A stretch of DNA of 64,000 nucleotides from Sphingobacteriaceae bacterium. GTDB lineage: Bacteria > Bacteroidota > Bacteroidia > B-17B0 > Aurantibacillaceae. Each line of letters opens with the position of its first letter. Within the stretch, counting starts at the first letter, position 1. This document shows positions 10,919 through 19,622 of this stretch, one piece after another. Below the pieces are notes generated by a model. It had not been told where the DNA came from, made no database searches, and was given only the letters and a program-made list of their open reading frames with translations. The position numbers were made by a program, and so were the translations under genes. The stretch lies in the NCBI GenBank assembly GCA_016715905.1, contig JADJXI010000020.1, positions 1 through 64,000 of the forward strand, read 5' to 3'.

Positions 10919-11326
10919 TTAATTCTGAAAATGCAGGTAAACTTCGTTGCCGTTGTTTTGAAATTCAATTTTATCGGCCAGATTTTTCATTAAAAAAACG
11001 CCTCTGCCATTTATTTTTTCGAGGTTAGCCGGATCGGTAGGGTCGGGGAGGTTGGTGTAATCAAAACCCGGACCTTCATCTTTTATTTTAAAGGTAAGTT
11101 GCTTATCGTTGCTTTCGAAACCAATATGTACTTGTTTTTGCGGATCATTTTTATTGCCATGAAACATGGCGTTGTTTACCGCTTCGGTTACCGCAATTAA
11201 AATATTACCGTAACTATCTTCATTTACTTTATAAACCTGGCAAACATCATCAATTAAGCGTTCTACCAGTCGCAGATTTTCAGGACTAGAACTTATTTTT
11301 ATATTTTCACCTTTGGCCGGCACCAT
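10919..11326 (-). CDS. RsbW-like ATP-binding protein (anti-sigma-factor/serine kinase family)
   Basis: A 135-residue stand-alone GHKL ATPase domain of the HATPase_c_2 type. The N box reads ITEAVNNAMFHGNK, the G1 box DEGPGFDYTNLPDP, and the ATP lid has NGRGVFLMKNLADKI. In partner-switching systems such proteins bind and phosphorylate an STAS-domain antagonist and sequester a regulator, released again by PP2C/SpoIIE phosphatases. No STAS or sigma gene is visible here. Its ATG (11326) lies inside the end of the DUF4175 gene, a 20-base overlap that implies translational coupling. A phosphatase-less TPR/SpoIIE-like protein lies two genes downstream. Confidence 0.85.
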   Translation of the reverse strand: MVPAKGENIKISSSPENLRLVERLIDDVCQVYKVNEDSYGNILIAVTEAVNNAMFHGNKNDPQKQVHIGFESNDKQLTFKIKDEGPGFDYTNLPDPTDPANLEKINGRGVFLMKNLADKIEFQNNGNEVYLHFQN

Positions 11327-14300
11327 TTACGTTATTGAAATAATTATTTACTTTTTCCTTATAATAAGGGGTTAAACCCGGAGGTACGGTATTCAGCAAC
11401 TCCAGTTCTTTTTCTTTCAATCTTTTATACTCTAAAAACTGCGCAGGGTTGCTTAAATTTTCATTTTTTGCCTCATTACTTTTGCGTTGTTCATCCTGTT
11501 CCCTTTCCCGCTCAGCTTTCTCACTTTCAAGCAGTTTGGTTAAAATTTGTTGTTGGCGCTTCATGGTTTCATTGCTAATCTGGCGATTTACAATGTCTTT
11601 TTCGGTTTGTTCCATCATTTCCATCATTTCTCCTCCCGGATTTCCCCCCTTATCTTTTAATTTACTCATCATTTCTGCAATTTGTCGGCGTATGGCTTCT
11701 TGTTGCGCGGCCATTTTAGCCAACTGTTCGCTGCTTCCGGGTATCATACTGGGTTGTCCGTTTTTTCCAAGCCCACCTTCTCCGGGTTTAGGTCCTTTTT
11801 TATCCCCCGGTTTATCCCCCGGCTTTTTACCGTTTTCAAGGGCTTTTTTAAGTTGTTCTAATTGCTGATTTAATTGTTCTTGTAATTGACGCATGTTAGG
11901 CATGCCGGGTTTATCGGAAGGTTTTTTACCCGACCCGCTACCCGGCTTTTTGCATTTACCTTTGCCGGGCATACCCTGCATTTTTTGTTGTTGTTTCATT
12001 TGCTCTTTCATTTGTTCGAGCGATTCGTTTAAAAGAAGTGCGAGATTATTAACGGAAGTCATGGTTGATTGCATCCGTATGGTAGCTTCACTGGTATTTC
12101 TTTCCGCTAATGATTTTACGGTTTTATCCATGTTTAAGTTAATGGCATTAATTTCGCGGTTTACAATGGCACTAATTTGCGGGGCTCTTTTACTTAAGGC
12201 CAATAAACTATCTTCAATTATTTTACTGTCGTCTTTCAGTTTGTTTTGTACTTGTGGAATTTTAACGTACAATGGATTATCAATTCGGGTTTTAGGTAAT
12301 TCTTTTACTAATTCTTCTTGAGCATAAGACAGGTTTAATAAGTTTTCAAGAATTTGACGCAGGGCTTCAGCGTTTTCTTCCTGTTGCTGACTCTCTTCTT
12401 CTTCCATGGATTTTTCCATGTCTTCCTTCATCTCATTCATTTTTTCGCCTGCCTCCTTTTGCGACTTCGATGCATTTTCTTTTTTATTTTTCTTCAATGA
12501 TTCCGAACTCTTTTCTAAGTCTTTACTGATTTCTTCTTTTTTAGTATCATTTTTGGGAAGCGACATGGGTTCCTCCAATTCACTGTTTTTCTTCTCTATA
12601 TCTTTTAATTCTTCTTTTAATTTATCAAATTCTTTATTTATGGCATCTTGTTTCTTTTCTAACTCTTTTGACTTTTCTTCGTTTTTGTTTTCTTTTTTAT
12701 CCTGAGCGGCTTGTTCAGTTTCTTTAGCTAGTTCATTTTCTTTGTTTTTTAACTCGTCGAGTTTATCAATAGCATTTTGCATTTTTTGTTGCACTTCCAA
12801 TTGTTTAAAGGCTTCCAAATTTCTGTCGAGTTCTTTTTCAATATCTTCATTGGTTAATTTGAGTTCATCCAATTTTTGTTGAATTTCATTTCTATCCATT
12901 TTTTCCATCAACTTATTTAACTCATCAAAAAGTTTTTTCATTTCCGGAGTCATTACATTTTCAAACAATTGCTCTAGCTGTTTCTGTTTCTCTAAAATAT
13001 TTTCATCGGTTTGTGAAAACTGATTTTGTTGCTGATTGTTTAATTGGTTTTGTTGTTTTACTTCATCCACTTTATTTCTTAACTCGTTTTGTTTTTTAAT
13101 AAGTTCCTCAATTTTCTTTTTCTCCTCATAGCCCAATTGTTTTTTCTCATTCATTTTTTTGGCCATTTCATTTACATCTTTTTGTAATTGCTTGGCTTTT
13201 TTAATGCTTTCTTCTAAATCTTCTTTTATTGCGTTATTATTTTTAGAGGTAGCTTCGTTTATTTCATCTTTGGTTGGGGCTTTAAAAACCATTAACTGTG
13301 TTTTGGCGGATTTAGCACCGTTTACTCCATCATTGTCGTACACCTCAAAATAATATTCTATTTTGTCGCCGGGGCCCAATTCAAAACGATTAGCATCTAA
13401 AAAGTAATAGTAGGGTTGCGTAATTTGTTTACTGTCGATATTAATAGGATTTGATCCGGAAAGTTCTGAGGTTTTACCACTGGAATCGGTGCTGTATTTT
13501 TTATAATGAAAATTCAAGCGAGTAAATCCATAATCATCTTTTACCTGACCGCTGAAATAAACATTACCGGTTTCCAACGAATCTTTTTTCTCACTTACTT
13601 CAATAATGGGATATTGATCGGGCATTACACGAATGCTGTAGTTTACCGAATCTATAAAACTTTTTACTTTTTGATTTACGGCTTTTATGCTATACGAACT
13701 GCTTTCCATAAATCGTTTACCGTAAGTAAACAAATCCATAGAACTGTGCGTGGTGCTGTATACGCTATCGGCAATACGTAAATACAAATCATCGGTGTTT
13801 TTGGTGTTGAAAGTCCATACTACTTTTGTGCCTTGTGGAATTTGTAAATCACCGCTATTTGTTAAGCGCTCGTTATTTTTTTGCAAGTAAGCCGGATAAA
13901 TAAGCTGGAGATTAAATTGTAATAAGGTAGGTTTTGGTAAAACTTTGAGTTCATATTCTTTAGAATCGAAGCCGGCGGCATTTAAATGAAAAGGCGTGTT
14001 ATCCTGAGGATTTTTAAAAGTAAAATAAAAATTGCTTTTACTTTCTTTCTCCAATTTATATTCAATTCCTTTGATATTGATATATAATTCGGCCGGTAAC
14101 TGATTTCCTTTTACTTCTACATTAAGGGTGAAATCTTTAGTTTGAAGCGCTTCCAGTTTATCATTTAAAAGATTTATTTCAAAAGGCATTTCTTTTTCGT
14201 AATAAGTGGAATAATTAACCAAACGAGCTGTGCTTTTGGCGATCACTTGTGGCCATAAAATAAAAAGTGCAGAGGAGAATAATAAAAGCGGAATTATATA

Positions 14301-14774
14301 TTTTAAATATTTTTTATTTTCGGATAAATCTATAGCTGTAGAAAAAGGAACGGGCTCTAGTTCTTTAATTTTTTGATTGATTCCGGCGAGTAGCAAATCG
14401 TCAGATCCGTTTAAAAGCTGATTATTTTGAAGTTGCAATACATTAAGCAATTTATCCTGAACGCTGTTAAAGTGTGAACCAATAATGTCGGCCGCCTGAT
14501 CATACGAAATAATATTGCCTATTTTATTCAGTTTTAATAAAGGAATGGTAATGTATTTGATAAGCACCAATACTACAGCGCTGAGGAAACCAAAAAATAA
14601 AATAGCGCGGGTAACCGAATTAAATTCACCAAAATATTCTAACAATACAACGGTTAAAAAAGCCGAAAGTAATATCCCACCGGAATAAATGAGGCCTTTT
14701 AATAATTGATTTTTGTAATACTTGCGTACAAACTCGTCCAGTTTTTCAATTAAAATATTTTGTTGTTGCTGCAT
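11307..14774 (-). CDS. DUF4175 family giant membrane-anchored coiled-coil protein, 1155 aa
   Basis: Two N-terminal transmembrane helices (about residues 25-75: LKGLIYSGGILLSAFLTVVL and AILFFGFLSAVVLVLIKYI) and a third near 155-175. A beta-rich periplasmic region follows (about 200-510). Residues 520-810 form a very long Lys/Glu/Gln coiled coil (KKMNEKKQLGYEEKKKIEEL). Then comes a Gly/Pro/Lys-rich linker (GKCKKPGSGSGKKPSDKPGM) with Met/Gln-rich coils. This order matches the Bacteroidota DUF4175 family, whose function is not established. The coding strand is extremely biased towards A, so the complementary strand opens several false reading frames. It overlaps the RsbW-like gene by 20 bases. 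Structural or scaffold work at the envelope is an inference only. Confidence 0.85.
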   Translation of the reverse strand: MQQQQNILIEKLDEFVRKYYKNQLLKGLIYSGGILLSAFLTVVLLEYFGEFNSVTRAILFFGFLSAVVLVLIKYITIPLLKLNKIGNIISYDQAADIIGSHFNSVQDKLLNVLQLQNNQLLNGSDDLLLAGINQKIKELEPVPFSTAIDLSENKKYLKYIIPLLLFSSALFILWPQVIAKSTARLVNYSTYYEKEMPFEINLLNDKLEALQTKDFTLNVEVKGNQLPAELYINIKGIEYKLEKESKSNFYFTFKNPQDNTPFHLNAAGFDSKEYELKVLPKPTLLQFNLQLIYPAYLQKNNERLTNSGDLQIPQGTKVVWTFNTKNTDDLYLRIADSVYSTTHSSMDLFTYGKRFMESSSYSIKAVNQKVKSFIDSVNYSIRVMPDQYPIIEVSEKKDSLETGNVYFSGQVKDDYGFTRLNFHYKKYSTDSSGKTSELSGSNPINIDSKQITQPYYYFLDANRFELGPGDKIEYYFEVYDNDGVNGAKSAKTQLMVFKAPTKDEINEATSKNNNAIKEDLEESIKKAKQLQKDVNEMAKKMNEKKQLGYEEKKKIEELIKKQNELRNKVDEVKQQNQLNNQQQNQFSQTDENILEKQKQLEQLFENVMTPEMKKLFDELNKLMEKMDRNEIQQKLDELKLTNEDIEKELDRNLEAFKQLEVQQKMQNAIDKLDELKNKENELAKETEQAAQDKKENKNEEKSKELEKKQDAINKEFDKLKEELKDIEKKNSELEEPMSLPKNDTKKEEISKDLEKSSESLKKNKKENASKSQKEAGEKMNEMKEDMEKSMEEEESQQQEENAEALRQILENLLNLSYAQEELVKELPKTRIDNPLYVKIPQVQNKLKDDSKIIEDSLLALSKRAPQISAIVNREINAINLNMDKTVKSLAERNTSEATIRMQSTMTSVNNLALLLNESLEQMKEQMKQQQKMQGMPGKGKCKKPGSGSGKKPSDKPGMPNMRQLQEQLNQQLEQLKKALENGKKPGDKPGDKKGPKPGEGGLGKNGQPSMIPGSSEQLAKMAAQQEAIRRQIAEMMSKLKDKGGNPGGEMMEMMEQTEKDIVNRQISNETMKRQQQILTKLLESEKAEREREQDEQRKSNEAKNENLSNPAQFLEYKRLKEKELELLNTVPPGLTPYYKEKVNNYFNNVNGAGQR

Positions 14775-14954
14775 TTAATATTTAGATGCTTTAAAGCTTA
14801 ATTTTCCACACATTTCATGTATTAAATACCAGGATGGCTTAGTTCAAATATAACAAAAAGGAAGGTTTTTTCTTGTATGAATAATTGTTAAAGAGGGTGA
14901 AATTTGAATAATAAATGAGATGACGCTGGGTCCAGTATTTGTCACATAAGGGCC

Positions 14955-15773
14955 TTATAGATTTACTACGGCGATGGAGTCGGAATAGGATAAGTATAAT
15001 AAACGCTTACCTATTTCTACACTTTTGCAACCGGATCCATTAAGGATAGGTTTACAGCCCTCCTCAAACAACTTATGGTTGTAACTACAAATAGATGAAT
15101 CTTTCTGATAATAAATTAAATCGTCGTTTACCCTAAACTTTTGTATATTTTTTAATGCAATTAATTTACTATAGGCGCCAAAAATATCAAATACGTAAAT
15201 TCCGGTTTGTGGACAGTTTAAATACAAATAATTATTGTATTCGAGCATAAAATTCGGGTTCAATTCGCTTTGCAAAATTTGTTTTAAATTACCGGTTGAG
15301 GCTGTTTTTTTAGAGTTTTCATTAAACCGGGTTAATTCATTGTTTTGTTTATCGTATATCCAAAAACTATTATTGGCACTGGCACAAACCAACTCGGTTT
15401 GTTCATGTCCCAATGCTTCTAAAGAAATATTATCGCTATTGGAAGTTAATTGATTATCTAAAAAAACGATTTGTTGAAAATCACGGTAGTATAATAGAAT
15501 TTTTAATGGATTAACGGCATCTACACTGGTAATGCTTCCTAATTTTAGGTTACTGTATCGATTAAAAAATTTTCCGTTTGCTAAATACTTTAAGAGTTCA
15601 TCATCGTTCACCGCATAGATGTTTCCTAAATTATCGGTAGTAAAATAATTGTGTTTTGTTTTAATGGTGAATACAGGTCCAACATCGGGCGGAACGAAAT
15701 TCACGAATAGAAAAGAGATACAGACAAACGCGAATCGTAAAAAGGAATTTGATATTTTTTTGTCAGAATTCAA
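14955..15773 (-). CDS. Unknown exported protein, possible beta-propeller, 272 aa
   Basis: I do not recognise a family. The N-terminus has a hydrophobic segment (FLRFAFVCISFLFVNFVPP) suggesting a signal peptide or anchor. The rest shows repeated short beta-type blades, such as NYFTTDNLGNIYAVNDDELL, LEYNNYLYLNCPQTGIYVFD and FRVNDDLIYYQKDSSICSYN, which look like a WD/YVTN-type propeller reading out small strands. The start is TTG 15773; no ATG or GTG fits the signal peptide. It follows the GH3 gene after 17 bases on the same strand, so they are probably cotranscribed. Function unknown. Confidence 0.6.
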   Translation of the reverse strand: MNSDKKISNSFLRFAFVCISFLFVNFVPPDVGPVFTIKTKHNYFTTDNLGNIYAVNDDELLKYLANGKFFNRYSNLKLGSITSVDAVNPLKILLYYRDFQQIVFLDNQLTSNSDNISLEALGHEQTELVCASANNSFWIYDKQNNELTRFNENSKKTASTGNLKQILQSELNPNFMLEYNNYLYLNCPQTGIYVFDIFGAYSKLIALKNIQKFRVNDDLIYYQKDSSICSYNHKLFEEGCKPILNGSGCKSVEIGKRLLYLSYSDSIAVVNL

Positions 15774-15790
15774 TTATAAACTAAAGTTAA

Positions 15791-17317
15791 TTAAAAAACC
15801 GGTTGAATTTCGTTTAAAAAAGACAAAATATCATCGGCAATTTTTCTGTCGTTACATAAACGAGGTACTTTATTTTGTCCGCCCAATTTATTTTTAGATT
15901 TAAGCCAATTATAGAACGAATTGGGCAGTACTTTTATTACTTGAGGAACTTTTAAAACAAAATCATTATATCTTTTTGATTCATAATCGCTGTTTTGACT
16001 TTTTAAGCTTTCATCGAGCAGGGCCACAAAATATTCAAAATTATCAGGTTCTTTTTCAAATTCAATAATCCATTGATGGGCTCCCGATGAGGTATCCATA
16101 AACAAGGGCGCAACTGTATAATCATTGACCAGGGCATGCGTTTTTTCACAAGCCCATGCAATTGCAGAATCCGTATTGTGAATCATTAATTCTTCTCCGA
16201 ATGCATTTAAATATTGTTTTGTTCTACCACTAATTTTGAATCGATAGGGGTTAGTACTTGTAAATTGTACAACGTCGCCCAAATCATATCTCCATAAACC
16301 GGCATTGGATGTAATAATCATGGCATAATCGATGCCAATTTGTACATCTTCCAATGGTATACATCGATTATATTCATTATTTTTCAAATATTTTAATTCT
16401 AAAAACTCATAATAAATACCATAGTCGAGCATTAAAAGCATTTCATCGCTTTTCAATTGATCTTGAATGCCAAAAAAACCTTCAGAGGCGTTATAGAGTT
16501 GTAAATAATTTACTTTAGGACTAAATATTTCGGAGAATTTTTCCTGATAAGGGGTGAAACTAACGCCGCCATGAAAATACACTTCTAAATTAGGCCAAAC
16601 ATTTTTAAAATGATCCGATCCTTTTAATTCAAGAATTCTATTCAGCAAAACCAACATCCAACTGGGTACACCGGCTATGCTGGTTACGTTTTCATCCATC
16701 ATACTAAGGGCAATCTTTTCGAGTTTAGCTTCCCATTCATCCATCAACGCAATATTCACATCAGGAGCTCTGAAATAATCGGCCCACATGGGAAGATTTT
16801 GAATGATGATGGCACTTACATCGCCATGAAAAGAATTATGATTTCCAAATTGATCGGTTTTTAAACTTCCGCCTAAAGCCAGATTTTTTCCGGTGAATAA
16901 TTTGGTTTCGGGATTATTGTAACAATGTAAAGTAACCATGTCTCTTCCGGCATTGTAATGACAACCGTTTAAACTTTCTTCAGAAACAGGAATGAATTTA
17001 CTTTGATCCGTTGTGCCGCTACTTTTCGCAAACCATTTAATATCACTGTGCCACAAAATATTTTGTTCCCCTTTGCGGGTTCTTTCTATAAAGGGTTTTA
17101 AACTTTCGTAATTAACAACGGGCACTTTGTTTTTAAATTCATCATAACTGGAAATGTGGGCAAATGAATATTTTTTTCCGTATTCGGTTTTTGAAGCATC
17201 TTTTAATAAACTGCTTAACCATTCGCTTTGTACATCAATTGGATATTTAATGAATAATTCAATTTGATGCATTCTTTTTTTCATCAACCAGCTGGCTATG
17301 GAGTTTAAAATCGCCAA
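15791..17317 (-). CDS. GH3 auxin-responsive-promoter family protein (acyl-adenylate-type ligase)
   Basis: A 508-residue member of the GH3 family, adenylating enzymes that in plants conjugate amino acids to hormones; the bacterial substrate is unknown. Visible features: WFAKSSGTTDQSKFIPVS (about residues 90-110, the phosphate-binding loop with SSGTT), IAGVPSWMLVLLNRILEL, LYNASEGFFGIQDQ, then YDLGDVVQFTSTNPYRFKIS and GRTKQYLNAFGEEL in the C-terminal lid. The start is a TTG (17317) giving MAILNSIASWLMKKRMHQIE, the usual N-terminus of bacterial members. It begins 2 bases after the PolX stop, so the two are tightly coupled. Confidence 0.85.
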   Translation of the reverse strand: MAILNSIASWLMKKRMHQIELFIKYPIDVQSEWLSSLLKDASKTEYGKKYSFAHISSYDEFKNKVPVVNYESLKPFIERTRKGEQNILWHSDIKWFAKSSGTTDQSKFIPVSEESLNGCHYNAGRDMVTLHCYNNPETKLFTGKNLALGGSLKTDQFGNHNSFHGDVSAIIIQNLPMWADYFRAPDVNIALMDEWEAKLEKIALSMMDENVTSIAGVPSWMLVLLNRILELKGSDHFKNVWPNLEVYFHGGVSFTPYQEKFSEIFSPKVNYLQLYNASEGFFGIQDQLKSDEMLLMLDYGIYYEFLELKYLKNNEYNRCIPLEDVQIGIDYAMIITSNAGLWRYDLGDVVQFTSTNPYRFKISGRTKQYLNAFGEELMIHNTDSAIAWACEKTHALVNDYTVAPLFMDTSSGAHQWIIEFEKEPDNFEYFVALLDESLKSQNSDYESKRYNDFVLKVPQVIKVLPNSFYNWLKSKNKLGGQNKVPRLCNDRKIADDILSFLNEIQPVF

Positions 17318-17319
17318 TT

Positions 17320-18924
17320 TTATTTTTTAAATGCGTTAATTAATTCGGTATAGGAAAGTGCATTTAAACACATTTCTTTGGTAAGCATGCCTTTACGTGC
17401 GGAACAAACCCCGTAATACATATCATGAAAACCTTCTTTATGATGTGCATCGGGATTAATGGAAATTAGTACATTTTTTTCGATACAATACTGTATCCAT
17501 CTCCAGTCAATATCTAATCGATAAGGATGTGCGTTTAATTCAATATGCACTTTATTAGCGGCACAAGCGTCTATTACTTTTTTATGATGGATGGGATAAC
17601 CAGACCTGGCTAACAGCAATCGTCCGGTGGGATGACCCAGAATACTGGTATAGGGATTTTCAATGGCTTTAATTAATCGGGTGGTTGCATGTTCTTCCGT
17701 CATTTTAAAATTAGAATGAATGGAAGCCACAATAAAATCAAATGTTTTTAATATTTCTTCAGGATAATCCAAGGAGCCATCCGATAAAATATCACTTTCA
17801 ATACCTTTTAAAATTTTAAAGGAAGTTTCTTTAGCATTTAATTTATCTATTTCTTTTTGTTGTAGTATTACTTGTTCAATACTTAATCCCTGTGCGTACA
17901 CTGCGGTTTTAGAATGATCGCAAATGCCAAAGTACTCAAACCCCAATTGTTTACAGTACATGGCCATTTCTTCGAGGGAATGAACACCATCGCTGTAAAG
18001 GGAATGATTATGAAGAATGCCTTTTAAATCGGTATACGTTATTAATTCAGGAATATTATTTTGAGCGGCCAACTCAACTTCGTTTAACCCTTCTCTTAAT
18101 TCGGGTTCAATATATTGCAGATGAAGTGCGCTGTAAATTTCTTCTTCATCTGAAAAAATATTTTCTTCTAAATTATGAAAGCCACATTTATTTAAATGAT
18201 CGGTTGTTGCTGTTAATTCAAAAAGTTTGAGATGAAATTCTTCCGGCTCACAATAAATAAATTCAACAGCAATTGGAATTCGTTTTTCTAATTCGGCGGT
18301 ATCGCAATTCTTCTTTCCGTCAATTAAAATTTGAATACTATCTATGATTTCACATTTTCTTCGAATTTGCCCGACAGGCATTACACTTAATTCAGATTGC
18401 TGGTTGCTAATAAAATCCACCAATGAATTTACAGCGTTAATTACGGTAGCGTAATGATGTTTGTTAGCATTCGAAATTTTAAATTCTATATTATTTTTAA
18501 CTGCTTCTTGCGTTTTCTCACCGAATCCTTTTAGAGTAGTTAAGCGGTTTTCGTTACAGGCATACAACAACTCTCCAACACTTTCTATTTGCAATTCTTT
18601 CCATAGTTGAGCAACTTTTTTTGGTCCCAGACCCTTAACGCCCAACATTTCAATTACTCCGGTTGGGGTTTTATTAAGTAATTCCTTTAGTTCTTCGGTA
18701 ATATTATTTTGAATTAATTCATGAATTTTAGAAGCGATTCCTTTTCCAATACCTTCTATACCTTCAATATCTTTTTGTGTTTTCCCTTCAAAATTATACC
18801 GGAGTTTTGATAAACGATAAGAGGCGTTTGAGTATGCGCGTACTTTAAAAGAATTTTCGCCGTGTAATTCTAATAATTTGCCACTTAATTCCAGGGCCTC
18901 GCATATTTCATCATTGCTCAACAT
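17320..18924 (-). CDS. polX: PolX-like protein: helix-hairpin-helix, degenerate pol beta domain, PHP phosphoesterase
   Basis: The order is that of bacterial PolX: HhH motifs (GIGKGIASKIHEL near 58-70, GVKGLGPKKVAQLW near 95-108, GFGEKTQEAVK near 133-143), a pol beta-like core, and a C-terminal PHP domain from about residue 300. The PHP metal motifs are intact: HNHSLYSDG, CDHSKTA, KGIESDI, SIHSNF, GHPTGR, ELNAHPYR and NPDAHH, so 3'-5' exonuclease or phosphoesterase activity is expected. The polymerase site is altered: where active enzymes have two Asp in a GSxRR...DxD pattern, this protein reads GQIRRKCEIIDSIQIL (residues 185-200), and the third Asp is replaced by Glu near 221. DNA synthesis is therefore doubtful. 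The gene overlaps ispD by 14 bases. Confidence 0.85.
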   Translation of the reverse strand: MLSNDEICEALELSGKLLELHGENSFKVRAYSNASYRLSKLRYNFEGKTQKDIEGIEGIGKGIASKIHELIQNNITEELKELLNKTPTGVIEMLGVKGLGPKKVAQLWKELQIESVGELLYACNENRLTTLKGFGEKTQEAVKNNIEFKISNANKHHYATVINAVNSLVDFISNQQSELSVMPVGQIRRKCEIIDSIQILIDGKKNCDTAELEKRIPIAVEFIYCEPEEFHLKLFELTATTDHLNKCGFHNLEENIFSDEEEIYSALHLQYIEPELREGLNEVELAAQNNIPELITYTDLKGILHNHSLYSDGVHSLEEMAMYCKQLGFEYFGICDHSKTAVYAQGLSIEQVILQQKEIDKLNAKETSFKILKGIESDILSDGSLDYPEEILKTFDFIVASIHSNFKMTEEHATTRLIKAIENPYTSILGHPTGRLLLARSGYPIHHKKVIDACAANKVHIELNAHPYRLDIDWRWIQYCIEKNVLISINPDAHHKEGFHDMYYGVCSARKGMLTKEMCLNALSYTELINAFKK

Positions 18925-19582
18925 TTAAATAAGCTTGTGCAATAATTAAATCGTTAGGATGTGTTATTTTAATATTTTCGGAATTACCTTCAACTAAATA
19001 AATACTTTCGCCGGCGGTCTCATAAACACTGGCATCATCGGTAAAATTTTCATTATAATTAACTTCATACGCTTTTTGAATTTTAGAAATATCAAAACAT
19101 TGTGGAGTTTGAATGATGGAATACTGATTACGAGGAACGGCTTTATTTTTATTGTTTTCAATAACTCGAAGCGATTCTCCAACGGGAATAGAAGGAACTG
19201 CATTTAATTTTTTTGAGGCCATATCAAAACAACGGTGAATGGTTGAAACACTTACAAAAGGTCTGGCTGCATCATGAATTCCAACTATACCTGATTTATC
19301 TTTTAATAGGCGAAGGGCTTTTTTAACGGAATGAAATCGAGTTTCTCCGCCTTCACAAATTTCAATGTTCTCTAATTTATGTTTCGTTAATAATTGTTGC
19401 ATCCATTCTAAGTATTCTTTATGTACAGCAATGATTATGGGAATTTGTTTTTGATACAATCTAAACTTTTCAATACTATATAGAATAATTTCTTTGCCGT
19501 TAAGTTGAATAAATTGTTTAGGAATAGTATTATTCATTCTATTCCCGGTTCCGCCTGCTACTATGATGAGGTAATTATTCAA
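18911..19582 (-). CDS. ispD: 2-C-methyl-D-erythritol 4-phosphate cytidylyltransferase
   Basis: IspD transfers CMP from CTP to MEP in the non-mevalonate isoprenoid pathway in the cytoplasm. The N-terminal nucleotide-binding loop reads VAGGTGNRMNNTIPKQFIQL; canonical enzymes have AAGxGxRMxxxxPKQ. GIHDAARPFVS (about residues 99-109) is the conserved metal/ribose region, and FTDDASVYE near 180 is the late catalytic motif. The length of 223 is normal. The start codon is TTG at 19582, only a couple of bases past the U-tract of a terminator-like hairpin (19584-19610), which leaves almost no leader. The 3' end overlaps the next gene by 14 bases. Confidence 0.88.
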   Translation of the reverse strand: MNNYLIIVAGGTGNRMNNTIPKQFIQLNGKEIILYSIEKFRLYQKQIPIIIAVHKEYLEWMQQLLTKHKLENIEICEGGETRFHSVKKALRLLKDKSGIVGIHDAARPFVSVSTIHRCFDMASKKLNAVPSIPVGESLRVIENNKNKAVPRNQYSIIQTPQCFDISKIQKAYEVNYNENFTDDASVYETAGESIYLVEGNSENIKITHPNDLIIAQAYLNVEQ

Positions 19583-19583
19583 A

Positions 19584-19610
19584 ACAAAAAAGGCTAACGA
19601 ATTGTTAGCC
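19584..19610 (-). terminator. Intrinsic terminator-like hairpin after the binding-protein gene
   Basis: On the minus strand a 7-base perfect stem, GGCTAAC with GTTAGCC and a 5-base loop, is followed by a run of T. It sits just after the binding-protein stop (19623) and directly before the ispD start (19582). Confidence 0.7.
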
Positions 19611-19622
19611 TCTAATTTAAGA

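Noticed and set aside
11449..12705. Long plus-strand open frames opposite the DUF4175 gene (Ser/Phe/Cys-rich)
   Set aside because: They are the antisense reflection of A-rich Lys/Glu/Gln codons in the minus-strand gene; their composition is not protein-like.
14775..14954. Gap between the DUF4175 gene and the unknown exported-protein gene as a possible small RNA
   Set aside because: AT-rich with no stable hairpin or promoter pair that I could defend.
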